From Triglochin maritima (taxonomy: Eukaryota; Streptophyta; Magnoliopsida; Alismatales; Juncaginaceae): a stretch of 64,000 nucleotides of DNA. Shown here piece by piece: positions 54,855 through 64,000 of the stretch; the stretch's first letter is position 1; each line of letters begins with the position of its first letter. The position numbers and the translations under genes are program-made. The stretch spans positions 19,522,743-19,586,742 of the forward strand of contig OY821772.1 of assembly GCA_963682175.1 (NCBI GenBank). The letters run 5' to 3'. The notes under the pieces are model-generated. The model searched no databases, was not told the origin of the DNA, and was given only the letters and a program-made list of their open reading frames with translations.

Positions 54855-56467
54855 TGATTAGTAGCATATCATGCGTCATATTCATGCTACATATCCGTAA
54901 TTTTACGCCAATGTCATGCTACTCGAGTGTTTGTTGTTATATTTCAGGTATTAGGTAATAAAGAAGAGAAAGAAAGAGCAAAAGGACTGAAACGTAAGAA
55001 GAAAGGACTTAAAATAGCAAAATGGACCTCTCTGTCATGCACAAGGACCCATCTGCTAGAGGGAAGGACTTCGATGTAAGCCTGGAGGGACCAATAGGAA
55101 ACCGAGAAACTCACCATCATGAGGAGTATTTTGGCAATTATATTCGGGCCCAGACTCCAATAACCGATCCACGTGAAGAATTGAAGCCTTAAAAAAATCC
55201 GAAATTGGAGTAGATCCGAGAAAAAGTGACCGCCAATTGGCAACCCATTTTGCTCAGAATCTGACCCAATTTCTGGCAGATTTGGTTTATGTGTTCATGT
55301 CTATTCTGAGAATGTTTGATTAATCCCACATAGGGGGGTTGTCCCTAGTTGTCTTTTTCATGTCTATAAATAGAACTCTTTTTCAAAATTTGTAATTCAC
55401 TCCATGCTTGGTGGTCATTCCCTCTACTTAGAGTAAAGCCTTAGAGTAAAATTCAAGTGGAGGGATGGTACTTGTAAAGTGAGTCATAAATAAAATAAAT
55501 CTTTGTTAGTTTCACATTGTCTCTTTTAATTCTTGCATGTTTAGCTTAATTTTGTTTTATTAATCTTAGTATAATTAGTTAGAATGTTCTCTTATTAATA
55601 TAAATGTTAGCTTAATGATTAGTGAGTAGTTTCATTCCTCTCTGGGGGTGGAGCACATTTATGTTTTTAAGTTTTGATGTTTGACGAATCTTGATTGTGT
55701 AGACTTGAATGTTTGTGTATGTTCATCAGGTTTGTTTTAATCATCTACATGTTGGGGAATTTTTTATGGGTTTTGCCATATGTCTCGGACACTTCCCATG
55801 TTTGGTTTCCTCATATTTATTCGCTGAAATTTTATGTTGGTTATGCTAAATGTTAGTCGTGTGTTTGTATTAGTGTTTCCTCGCTTGATTGATTGAAAAA
55901 CTTTATTTTGATGCGTTTGCCATGATTTTCAGACACCTCCCATGCTTAGCTTTGTTCTTCACATGAGTTCCTCGTTTTTCATGAGTTTTGCAATAATTTT
56001 AGAAAGTTTTCATGTTGAGCATCGTCTTATGATAATCAAGTAGTCGTTATTAATATGGTGTGCGGATGGATTGATAGATCTTGCTAAATCTTTAGACACT
56101 TTCTATGCATGAAGACACACACATGACACACACATGACACACATACACATACATGCTTACATGCATCATTCATCACTTCTCTCACCTCATATGTGCACAC
56201 ACTCCACTCTTTAGAGGTTCATCCATATTTCGTTCCACACCGTTTGCTGAATTTCTTTCGTTTCCATTTGCATCTTTATCTATTTTCTTTTGCATCATTA
56301 GTATAATTGTCTTTTCAGTAGTAGCGTAATAATCTCTTCTTCCACAGTTATTTCCCACTTGATTTCGCTCACTCGAAGGTTCACAACGCTCCCTGCGGAC
56401 CGATCCGTACTTGCCTTGTCTTCACCGACGGTTGTGCACTTGCAGTTAATTAGTAAAACGTTTAACA
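54855..56467 (+). mobile_element. Athila-like LTR D (3' LTR)
   Basis: TGATTAGTAGCATATC at 54855, TATA (TATAAATA) at 55365-55372, U3 palindrome GACCGCCAATTGGC at 55228-55241 (124-137 bp upstream of TATA), hallmark GGACCGATCCGTACTTGCC near 56397, end GTTTAACA at 56467. Confidence 0.8.
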
Positions 56468-56841
56468 CAAGTATATGTGCAATGCATGAAATATGTTTGA
56501 CCCAATTTGATTGTGATTAAGCTTACGTTGATTATGTGAGGTAATTGTTTGTCGTTCCCTAAAGGTCATAATAATTACATTGTAATTTTACAAATTTTGA
56601 TGGATAAAATAATCACCATTGGATTGAAGTTAATGTTGCGATTTTAGGAATTTGATCCTCAAATTTGACCCCTAATTTAAGATGATTCGGATCCCTCTTG
56701 ATAAAGGTGATATTATGGTCTTAATTAATATTACAAATTGGATGAAAAAAGGAAGTTCTTAGATATAAGATTTTGTATAATGGCATGAGAGTACTGCCTT
56801 GATGTCTGAGGCGGGGAGGAGTGGTTGAGTGGTGTAAATTA
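56468..56841. other. Intergenic with a short alpha-LTR-like fragment
   Basis: 56465-56545 resembles the U3-start end of the alpha LTR in minus sense (TATATGTGCAATGCA ... ATTGTGATTAAGCTTACGTTGATT). The remainder up to the MITE TSD at 56831 holds no recognised feature. Confidence 0.4.
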
Positions 56842-57343
56842 ATGTTTTAAAAATCGAAACGAAGAGTGAACCGAAAATAACTCGGTTTGGTTCAAAGTGT
56901 GACAGTTCAACATGGTCCAATCGATGACGATGTCAGCATTTTGTGAACCGAGGTTGAACCAAACTGATTCTGTAGCGACGGATCAACCGATTGAACCGAT
57001 TTTAAGATAAATACATAATAATCTTAAGATAAAATATTCAACATTTTCAAACCAAGAAACACTTGGTTTCTGTTTAGATGAAAAGGATGGGAAGAAATAA
57101 AAGTCGATAAATAATGTAAAACTGAAACTACATTGCTCCGAATATAAAAATAACTATAAGAATGATCTTAACACCCTAAATACCATCATTCCAGTAACCC
57201 TTCCAGTTAACCACACATGCTAAGCATCCAACAAAATTAACCACACATACTAAGCATTCAAAAAACCCAAAAAGTTTGAATTTTGTGGAGTCGGGACTAA
57301 GGACCGGAGGCGAGGGTGGACTAGTAGAGTCGGGACTCAAGAG

Positions 57344-60300
57344 CAATGTTCTGGTAGGCGGTCGCCCCTCGCGGTGGTCGCCTGGGTGACCACCGCCTTT
57401 CGTCCAGCGAAGCTGGGCGAAATAGGCGATCGCTTTGGCTAGGCGATCGCCTAGGCGAGAGCCGTTGGAGGCTCTCCAACGGCTCTCCAACGGCTCTCCA
57501 CTTTTTTATTTTATTTTATTTTTCTTCAAAATTACAAGTTTGCCACTACCCCCAAATCATATATAAACCCCTCCAAACCTCTTCATTTTTCACACATCTC
57601 TCATTCTCTTCTTCTTCATAATTCTATTCTCATCATCAAGTTTCCTAATCACCAAGTTTTTGTGATTAAGTCTCTGGTCTGGTGCTTAGTTTTGAAGTTG
57701 GAAAGTGAAGTCTCCGATTCGGTTCTTCATTCTTCAACCGCCAAAATCAAGTGCACTCTTTCTAACTTCTCTTTAGAATTAAATTAATTAGTATTTTATT
57801 TTCATATTAGTCTAAATTTTTATATTAGTCTAGTTTTAAGATATGGCTTACGTACCCGGCACTAGTCTCCCTATGCATCACGAGAGTTACAATGACCTAA
57901 GACCTACCAATACAAATGACCCTGGTTGGAATACTGCCCATTACATTAGTGCTAATGATAAAAACTGCATTGTCTGAGTTATGTGGTAAGGAAACTAGAG
58001 GTGGTATAGCCCGTCACAAACAACATCTTGCACACACACCCGGCAGCAATGCTAGACCTTGTGATAAAGTTCCTGACTCTATTAAACAAGACATAACTGC
58101 ATACATGATTAGAAATAGTAGGACATTACAAAATGAAAATGTATGTCTTGATGATCATTAGACCGAGAAAACATAGAATTTTATCTAGAAACCGGGTCGG
58201 GTTCCGGTTCTGCTCGGACCCCAACCTCCCGTTCTCGCCCCGTTCCTAGTCGAAAGAGACAAAAACAACGTTTGTGGGCACCATTTTGTGGACGTGGGAA
58301 GGACGTGGTTTCCGGCCCCCAACAAACAACCATCGAAAGAACCTTTAGAAAAGAAGATAGGAAAACAATTAATCAAAAATGGTCTAGGCTTTTCTATAGA
58401 TGTGGTATATCATTCAACACTGTAAGGACGCCTGAGTGGAAGGAAGCAATATCCGCCACTTGTACTTACGGACTCGGACTTAAATCCATGACGTATCATG
58501 AAGTTAGTGACTCGTGCCTTAAACAAAAAATTGACTACACTAGAGGTATACTAGAGTCGTACAGACAAGATTGGGCAACATACAGGTGCACGTTGATGAC
58601 AGATGGCTGGACTGATAGGTCCGGTAGGAATATAATCAATTTTATAGTAAATTGTTCGACAGGTACCATGTTCATGAGGTCTGTAGATGCTTCCGGTCAC
58701 TCTCACACCGCAGACTACCTGTACAAGCTGATGGACAAGGTAGTTTGCGAGATTGGCGAAGAACACGTTGTTCAGGTGGTCACCGACAACGCTGCCGCGT
58801 ACGTACTTGCTGGTAGGATGTTGCAGCAAAAAAGGAGATTGTTTTGGACTCCCTGTGCAGCGCATTGTATCGATCTCATCTTGGAGGATATTGGCAAGCT
58901 GTTTTTTAAGACTATTGCTTTAGCTCGGAAGATCATCAAACATTTCAACAGCTCTGCCATGTTGTTGAAGAGGATGTGAATTGCCATTGAAGGGAACCTG
59001 CTATGCCCTGTGGTCACGAGATTTGCCACCGCCTTTCTGAGTTTGCAAAGGTTGTTTCTGAAGAAAGACAGACTCTGAGTCTTTGTTGTTTCCCCGGAGT
59101 ACAACGATCCTAATGCAAGTTGGATAAAGAACAAGAAAAAGAAGGACATCTCCACTGAAGTTGCCGAGACCATTCTACAAAGTGGTTTCTGGACCAACGT
59201 CGTGAAGGCACTGAAGGCCTCACAACCTATGGTCCAGGTTCTTAGACTTGTTGACGGCGATGAGAAACCACCGATGGGATATCTTTGTGACGCAATGGAG
59301 AAAGCCAAAGAACAAATCATGAGGAACTTTGACGGAAACCCGAGGTTGTACAAGCAAGTCATCGACACCAGGTGGGGTCCAGGGAAGATGATGTCCTCAC
59401 CGCTACACTCAGTTGGTTTCTTACTCAACCTTGGTACCTTCTTCTCCGTCCCACCTCAGGATCGAAATGTAGCTTTCAATGAGCATATGCCTGGATTCAT
59501 GGATGTCGTAGAGCGGCTCGTCCCCACTCCTGCAGAACAAGACAAGATTTGCGGTCTACTTGATCGTTACAAGAACTCCCTCGGAATATTCTCGAGGGAT
59601 ATGGTCGTCAGACAAAGGTCGGAAAGAAGACCTATAGATTGGTGGCAATCTTATGGCGCAGACATGGGAGAGACCGCATTACAGAGGTTGGCCCTGAGGG
59701 TGTTGGGATTGACATGCTCGACATTAGGTTGTGAGCGGAATCGGAGTGTCTTCGAGCAGTTGCACTCAACGAGAAGGAACAAGTTGGCTGTGAAGAAGAT
59801 GAATGACTTGGTGTATGTGAACTACACAACCAAAAGTTAAGGCAAAGGTTTCAGCAAAGGATGGAGAAGCCCGGATTTTATGACCCCATCAGTGTGGACT
59901 ACGATCTCTTCGACGAGCATCTGTGGTTGGTAGAAACTGAAGATCCGGTCTTCGCTGGAGAGGAGCTTACATGGGCCGATGCCGAGGAAGCAGCTTTAGG
60001 ACATTCTTCTTCACGGAGACGCTTTGCTCGATCCATGTCTACTGCATCTGATGCGCGGTGTTCCACTGCATCTGACGCGCCATTATTAGGTGGTGGCATG
60101 GATGATGCCATCGTTCACATTAGTTCTAGAGATCCAGGTGCATCGAGTTCTCAACCACCGATGGACATCGACGAGCAATATGTCCAATCCGACGATGAAG
60201 AAACTGAAGAAGATGATGTCTACGTCGACAATCCGAACGAGAACCACTCCGACGACTCTGATGGTGGTGGAGGATATGATATGGTTCCCAGTTGGACATT

Positions 60301-60695
60301 AGATCAATGTGTCCAATGGAATTAGTTAGTTAGCTTGTAATTCTAATTTCTCTCTTATCTGCTATTGTATGAACTCTGAGTTACCTTTGTAATCGTACTA
60401 CTCAGCAATAAATTGTATACCTAAGTGTTTAGGTTGGTAGAGGGGGTGCCTAGTGAGGCATTGGTCGAGGAACTAGGTGTCTTTTCGAAGCCTAAACATG
60501 TATGATATTTTCAGAAAATATTTGTGCATTTTTTCCTATTTTTCCCGATTTTTTTATCTTTTTTTATAAAATTTAATTAAATTAAATAAAAAAAGACCGC
60601 CCAGACTTGGGCGGTCACACAACCGCCTAGGCGATCGCCCAGGCGACCGGACGCCCCCGGTCGCCTAGGCTCGCCTAGGCGGTCCCAGAACATTG
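57344..60695 (+). mobile_element. hAT transposon, copy 1 (3352 bp, decayed)
   Basis: TIRs are CAATGTTCTGG (57344-57354) and CCAGAACATTG (60685-60695). The 8 bp TSD CTCAAGAG is at 57336-57343 and 60696-60703. Both ends are followed by GC-rich subterminal repeats built from GGCGATCGCC, CCTAGGCG and GGCGGTCGCC. One broken transposase gene, with TATA (TATATAAA) at 57560-57567. Confidence 0.93.
57843..60325 (+). pseudogene. hAT transposase, copy 1, broken
   Basis: Compared with copy 2, it starts with the same MAYVPGTSL. Defects: a 2 bp loss near 57975 in the BED finger, a 1 bp loss near 58158, stops (CGA to TGA) at about 58977 and 59078, loss of three codons near 59370, and a 2 bp gain near 59828. 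It also has CERNRSV in place of CERNWSV in the dimerisation domain. The DUF659-like core (LMTDGWTDRSGR, VVTDNAAAYVLAGRM, CAAHCIDLILEDIGK) is readable. The Asp/Glu-rich tail ends at TAG 60325. Confidence 0.9.
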
Positions 60696-60703
60696 CTCAA
60701 GAG

Positions 60704-61136
60704 TGACGATGTGGGGGTGGAGTGCAAATTCTAACTTCAAACTGGGCACAGTTAGGAAAATGGAAACTGAAAAATTAGGAAAATTATTGAATTGTAATTT
60801 TTGTTTAATTAAAGAAAAATCGGTCGAACTTGGTCTGACCAAATCGAAAAAACTGACTAGTTCGATCGTTTTTTTTTCTGTTCGCACCGGTTTAAATAGG
60901 GGATGGATTTTTCCATGGACCGACCGGTCCGCCTCTGGTTCTCGGTTTGACCCGGTATGATCGTCAGTTCGATCTGGTTTTTAAAATAGAGGTGTAAATT
61001 ACTACAACATAAAAATTATATTTTTGTTAATTACTAGAAATTACTTTAAAAAAACTAAATTTTAGAATTTCTTCCCTGATCCCCCACGTGGTTGAGGTTT
61101 TTTGACTTCCCTCCAAATCTTCCAAACAATTTTTCG
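60704..61136. other. Right part of the MITE-like element and spacer
   Basis: 60704-60990 is the right part of the element at 56842-60990. 61002-61136 is a short spacer before hAT copy 2 with no feature. Confidence 0.5.
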
Positions 61137-61139
61137 CAA

Positions 61140-61330
61140 CGTTTACGTAGGCGACCGCCTAGGCGTTAGGCGGTCGCCTAGGCGGTCGCCGGTGGCGGTG
61201 GTCGCCTGGGCGACCACCGCCTTTCGCCCAGCAGAGCTGGGCGAAATAGGCGATCGCCTAGGCGATCATTTCGCCTAGGCGATCGCCTAGGCGAGAGCCG
61301 TTGGAGGCTCTCCAACGGCTCTCTCCTTTT
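61140..61330. repeat. Subterminal palindromic repeats of hAT copy 2
   Basis: Dense, overlapping inverted repeats: GGCGGTCGCCTAGGCG, GGCGATCGCCTAGGCGATC, CGCCCAGC-AGAGCTGGGCG, GAGAGCCGTTGGAGGCTCTC. hAT transposases bind such subterminal motifs. The same set is at 57355-57500 and 60595-60684 in copy 1. Confidence 0.8.
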
Positions 61331-61386
61331 AATTTTTTTATTATTTTTTTTTCAAAAATTACAACTTTGCCACTAGCCCCAAATCC

Positions 61387-61394
61387 TATATAAA
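61387..61394 (+). promoter_or_regulatory. TATA box of hAT copy 2
   Basis: TATATAAA in the context ATCCTATATAAACCCC, 274 bp upstream of the ATG. It is conserved at 57560-57567 in copy 1. CTCATTCTCTTCTTCTTC pyrimidine-rich leader sequence follows. Confidence 0.7.
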
Positions 61395-61667
61395 CCCCTC
61401 CAAACCTCTTCATTTTTCACACATCTCTCATTCTCTTCTTCTTCATAATCCTATTCTCATCATCAACCTTCCTAATCATCAAGTTTTGCGATTAAGTCTC
61501 CGGTCTGGTGCTTAGTTTTGAAGTTGGAAAGTGAAATCTCCGATCCGTTTCTTCATTCTTCAACCGTCAAAATCAAGTGCACTCTTTCTAACTTCTCTTT
61601 AGAATTAAATTAATTAGTATTTTATTTTCATATTAGTCTAAATTTTATATTAGTCTAGTTTTAAGAT

Positions 61668-64000
61668 ATGGCTTACGTACCCGGCACTAGTCTACCTATG
61701 CATCACGAGAGTTACGATGACCTAAGACCTACCCGTACAAATGACCCCGGTTGGAATACTGCCCATTACATTAGCGCTAATGATAAAAATTGTATTGTCT
61801 GTGAGTTATGTGGTAAGGAAACTAGAGGTGGTATAGCCCGTCACAAACAACATCTTGCACACACACCCGGTAGCAATGCTAGACCTTGTGATAAAGTTCC
61901 TGACTCTATTAAACAAGACATAACTGCATACATGATTAGAAACAGTAGGACATTACAAAACGAAAATGTATGTCTTGATGATTATGTAGACCGAGAAAAC
62001 ATAGAATTTGATCTAGAAACCGGGTCGGGTTCCGGTTCTGCTCCGACCCCAACCTCCCGTTCTCGCCCCGTTCCTGGTCGAAAGAGACAAAAACAACGTT
62101 TGTGGGCACCATTTTGCGGACGTGGGAAGGACGTGGTTTCCGGCCCCCAACAAACAACCATCGAAAGAACCTTTAGAAAAGAAGATAGGAAAACAATTAA
62201 TCAAAAATGGGCTAGGTTTTTCTATAGATGTGGTATATCATTCAACACTGTAAGGACGCCTGAGTGGAAGGAAGCAATATCCGCTACTAGTACTTACGGA
62301 CCCGGACTTAAACCCATGACGTATCATGAAGTTAGTGACTCGTGCCTTAAACAAGAAATTGACTACACTAGAGGTATACTAGAATCGTACAGACAAGATT
62401 GGGCAACATACGGGTGCACGTTGATGACAGATGGGTGGACTGATAGGTCCGGTAGGAGTATAATCAATTTTCTAGTAAATTGTCCGACAGGTACCATGTT
62501 CATGAGGTCTGTAGATGCTTCCGGTCACTCTCACACCGCAGACTACCTGTACAAGCTGATGGACAAGGTAGTTGGCGAGATTGGCGAAGAACACGTTGTT
62601 CAGGTGGTCACCGACAACGCCGCCGCGTACGTACTTGCCGGTAGGATGTTGCAACAAAAAAGAAGGAGATTGTTTTGGACTCCCTGTGCAGCGCATTGCA
62701 TCGATCTCATCTTGGAGGATATTGGCAAGTTGTTTTTGAAGACTATTGCTTTAGCTCGGAAGATCATCAAACATTTCAACAGCTCTGCCATGTTGTTGAA
62801 GAGGATGCGAATTGCCATTGAAGGGAACCTGCTACGCCCTGCTGTCACGAGATTTGCCACCGCATTTCTGAGTTTGCAAAGGTTATTTCTGAAGAAAGAC
62901 AAACTCCGAGCCTTTGTTGTTTCCCCGGGGTACAACGATCCTAATGCAAGTTGGATAAAGAACAAGAAAAAGAAGGAGATCTCTACTGAAGTTGCCGAGA
63001 CCATTCTACAAAGTGGTTTCTGGACCAACGTCGTAAAGGCACTGAAGGCCTCACAACCTATGGTTCAGGTTCTTAGACTTGTTGACGGCGATGAGAAACC
63101 AGCGATGGGATATCTGTGTGACGCAATGGAGAAAGCCAAAGAACAAATCATGAGGAACTTTGACGGAAACCCGAGGTTGTACAAGCAAGTCATCGACCTC
63201 ATCGACACCAGGTGGGGTCCAGGGAAGATGATGTCATCACCGCTACATTCTGCTGGTTTCTTACTCAACCCTGGTACCTTCTTCTCCGTCCCACCTCAGG
63301 ATCGAAATATAGCTTTCAATGAGCATATGCCTGGATTCATGGATGTCGTAGAGCGGCTCGTCCCCACTCCTGCAGAACAAGACAAGATTTGCGGTTTACT
63401 TGATCGTTACAAGAACTCCCTCGGAATATTCTCGAGGGATATGGTCGTCAGACAAAGGTCGGAAAGAAGACCTATAGATTGGTGGCAATCGTATGGCGCA
63501 GACATGGGAGAGACTGCATTACAGAGGTTGGCCGTGAGGGTGTTGGGATTGACATGTTCGGCATCAGGTTGTGAGCGGAATTGGAGTGTCTTCGAGCAGT
63601 TGCACTCAACGAGAAGGAACAGGTTGGCTGTGAAGAAGATGAATGACTTGGTGTATGTGAACTACAACCAAAAGTTAAGGCAAAGGTTTCAGCAAAGGAT
63701 GGAGAAGCCTGGATTTTATGACCCCATCAGTGTGGAGTACGATCTCTTCGACGAGCATCCGTGGTTGGTAGAAACTGAAGATCCGGTCTTCGCTGGAGAG
63801 GAGCTTACATGGGCCGATGTCGAGGAAGCAGCTTTGGGACATTCTTCTTCACGGAGACGCTTTGCTCGATCCATGTCCACTGCATCTGACCCGCGGTGTT
63901 CTACTGCATCTGACGCGCCATTATTAGGTCGTGGCATGGATGATGCCATCGTTCACATCAGTTCTAGAGATCCAGGTGCATCGAGTTCTCAACCACCGAT
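61668..64000 (+). CDS. hAT-superfamily transposase, open frame running off the window
   Basis: ATG at 61668 (MAYVPGTSLPMHHESYDDLR). The frame stays open for 777 codons to base 64000, so its end is outside. A BED-type zinc finger lies at residues about 34-70 (C45, C48, H59/H62, H65). A Ser/Pro/Arg-rich linker follows, then a DUF659-like RNase H-fold core with LMTDGWTDRSGR (D255) and VVTDNAAAYVLAG (D316), CAAHCIDLILEDIGK, and the hAT dimerisation domain with CERNWSVFEQLHSTRRNRL (C635-W639). The acidic C-terminal tail of copy 1 should follow, giving about 830 residues. The transposase cuts and pastes DNA at hAT TIRs in the nucleus. All defects of copy 1 are absent here, so it could be functional. 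Confidence 0.9.
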   Translation, partial: MAYVPGTSLPMHHESYDDLRPTRTNDPGWNTAHYISANDKNCIVCELCGKETRGGIARHKQHLAHTPGSNARPCDKVPDSIKQDITAYMIRNSRTLQNENVCLDDYVDRENIEFDLETGSGSGSAPTPTSRSRPVPGRKRQKQRLWAPFCGRGKDVVSGPQQTTIERTFRKEDRKTINQKWARFFYRCGISFNTVRTPEWKEAISATSTYGPGLKPMTYHEVSDSCLKQEIDYTRGILESYRQDWATYGCTLMTDGWTDRSGRSIINFLVNCPTGTMFMRSVDASGHSHTADYLYKLMDKVVGEIGEEHVVQVVTDNAAAYVLAGRMLQQKRRRLFWTPCAAHCIDLILEDIGKLFLKTIALARKIIKHFNSSAMLLKRMRIAIEGNLLRPAVTRFATAFLSLQRLFLKKDKLRAFVVSPGYNDPNASWIKNKKKKEISTEVAETILQSGFWTNVVKALKASQPMVQVLRLVDGDEKPAMGYLCDAMEKAKEQIMRNFDGNPRLYKQVIDLIDTRWGPGKMMSSPLHSAGFLLNPGTFFSVPPQDRNIAFNEHMPGFMDVVERLVPTPAEQDKICGLLDRYKNSLGIFSRDMVVRQRSERRPIDWWQSYGADMGETALQRLAVRVLGLTCSASGCERNWSVFEQLHSTRRNRLAVKKMNDLVYVNYNQKLRQRFQQRMEKPGFYDPISVEYDLFDEHPWLVETEDPVFAGEELTWADVEEAALGHSSSRRRFARSMSTASDPRCSTASDAPLLGRGMDDAIVHISSRDPGASSSQPP

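Larger units (their letters stand above)
56842..60990. mobile_element. MITE-like element (about 0.79 kb without its hAT insertion)
   Basis: It is flanked by GGTGTAAATTA at 56831-56841 and 60991-61001 (11 bp identical; 9 bp would fit Mutator-type). The ends are imperfect inverted repeats, ATGTTTTAAAAATCGAAAC against TCTATTTTAAAAACCAGAT. The body is rich in CGGTTTGGTTC/GAACC, GGTTGAACC and GACCGGTCCG phrases. No coding capacity. It is split by the hAT at 57344-60695 plus one TSD copy. Confidence 0.7.
61137..64000 (+). mobile_element. hAT transposon, copy 2 (right end outside the window)
   Basis: The likely left end is CAACGTTTACGTAGGCG at 61137, an altered form of the CAATGTTCTGG TIR of copy 1. 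It is followed by the same subterminal CCTAGGCG/GGCGATCGCC hairpin-forming repeats to about 61300. It has TATA, a 5' UTR and an open transposase frame. It is about 90% identical or better to copy 1 by eye. The 3' TIR and TSD lie beyond 64000. Confidence 0.88.

Noticed and set aside
58551..59428. Minus-strand ORFs across the hAT genes (also at 62472-63949)
   Set aside because: The plus strand encodes the recognisable hAT transposase; the antisense frames have no motif and merely mirror it in both copies.

Overview
The window is nuclear DNA of a flowering plant, probably a eudicot; I cannot name the species. It has intron-bearing plant genes on an AT-rich background, telo-box promoters, plant LTR retrotransposon lineages (Tekay chromovirus, Athila-like), an L1-type plant LINE, hAT elements and a Ulp1-protease element relic. 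Two host genes are well supported, both on the minus strand. One is the first exon of an adenylate kinase 6 (AK6/Fap7) homologue at 868-1199. The other is a ten-exon PUMILIO RNA-binding gene at about 9.2-14.0 kb. Both have an AAACCCTAAA telo-box just upstream.

Layout. 1-1300: AK6 exon 1 and part of its intron. 1379-8396: retroelement debris, comprising a solo-type LTR (family beta), Athila-like LTR/PBS fragments, a 705 bp long-TIR element and a solo LTR (family alpha). 9.2-14.5 kb: PUMILIO. 15-18.3 kb: decayed hAT and unidentified coding relics, an AT-rich triplicated repeat and a 51-codon proline-rich ORF. 18.2-27.3 kb: a large field of short GTCGTT-type repeats, split by an inverted pair of beta LTRs and one alpha LTR. 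27.45-43.54 kb: a Ulp1 cysteine protease gene (minus strand) broken by a LINE (27845-43371). The LINE holds an alpha solo LTR (28260-37770), which itself holds a Tekay element (28424-36446). The order of insertion follows from the target-site duplications (TSDs). 43.5-56.5 kb: a jumble of Athila-like elements, including an inverted LTR pair and a nested solo LTR with a clean TSD. 56.8-61.0 kb: a MITE-like element containing a decayed hAT. 61.1 kb to the end: a second hAT whose transposase reading frame is open from its ATG to the window edge (777 codons).

The most unusual pattern is in the LTR promoters. Three LTR families that look otherwise different (alpha, beta, Tekay) carry dense arrays of the palindrome CGGTCGACCG in their U3 regions. 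In alpha the arrays run about 97-590 bp upstream of the TATA box in all three copies, and in beta about 177-590 bp. The Athila-like LTRs carry a different palindrome (GCCAATTGGC core), and a further solo LTR carries a third (a GTGCGGCG stem), all about 118-160 bp upstream of TATA. Position is therefore conserved while the palindrome differs. This looks like a shared promoter design in plant retrotransposons, possibly dimeric transcription-factor sites. The second candidate for an undescribed element is the GTCGTT repeat field joined to the Ulp1 gene, which may be one large DNA transposon.

All structural calls (TSDs, TIRs, splice sites, reading frames) were read by eye. Family names rest on motif recognition; no database search was made.
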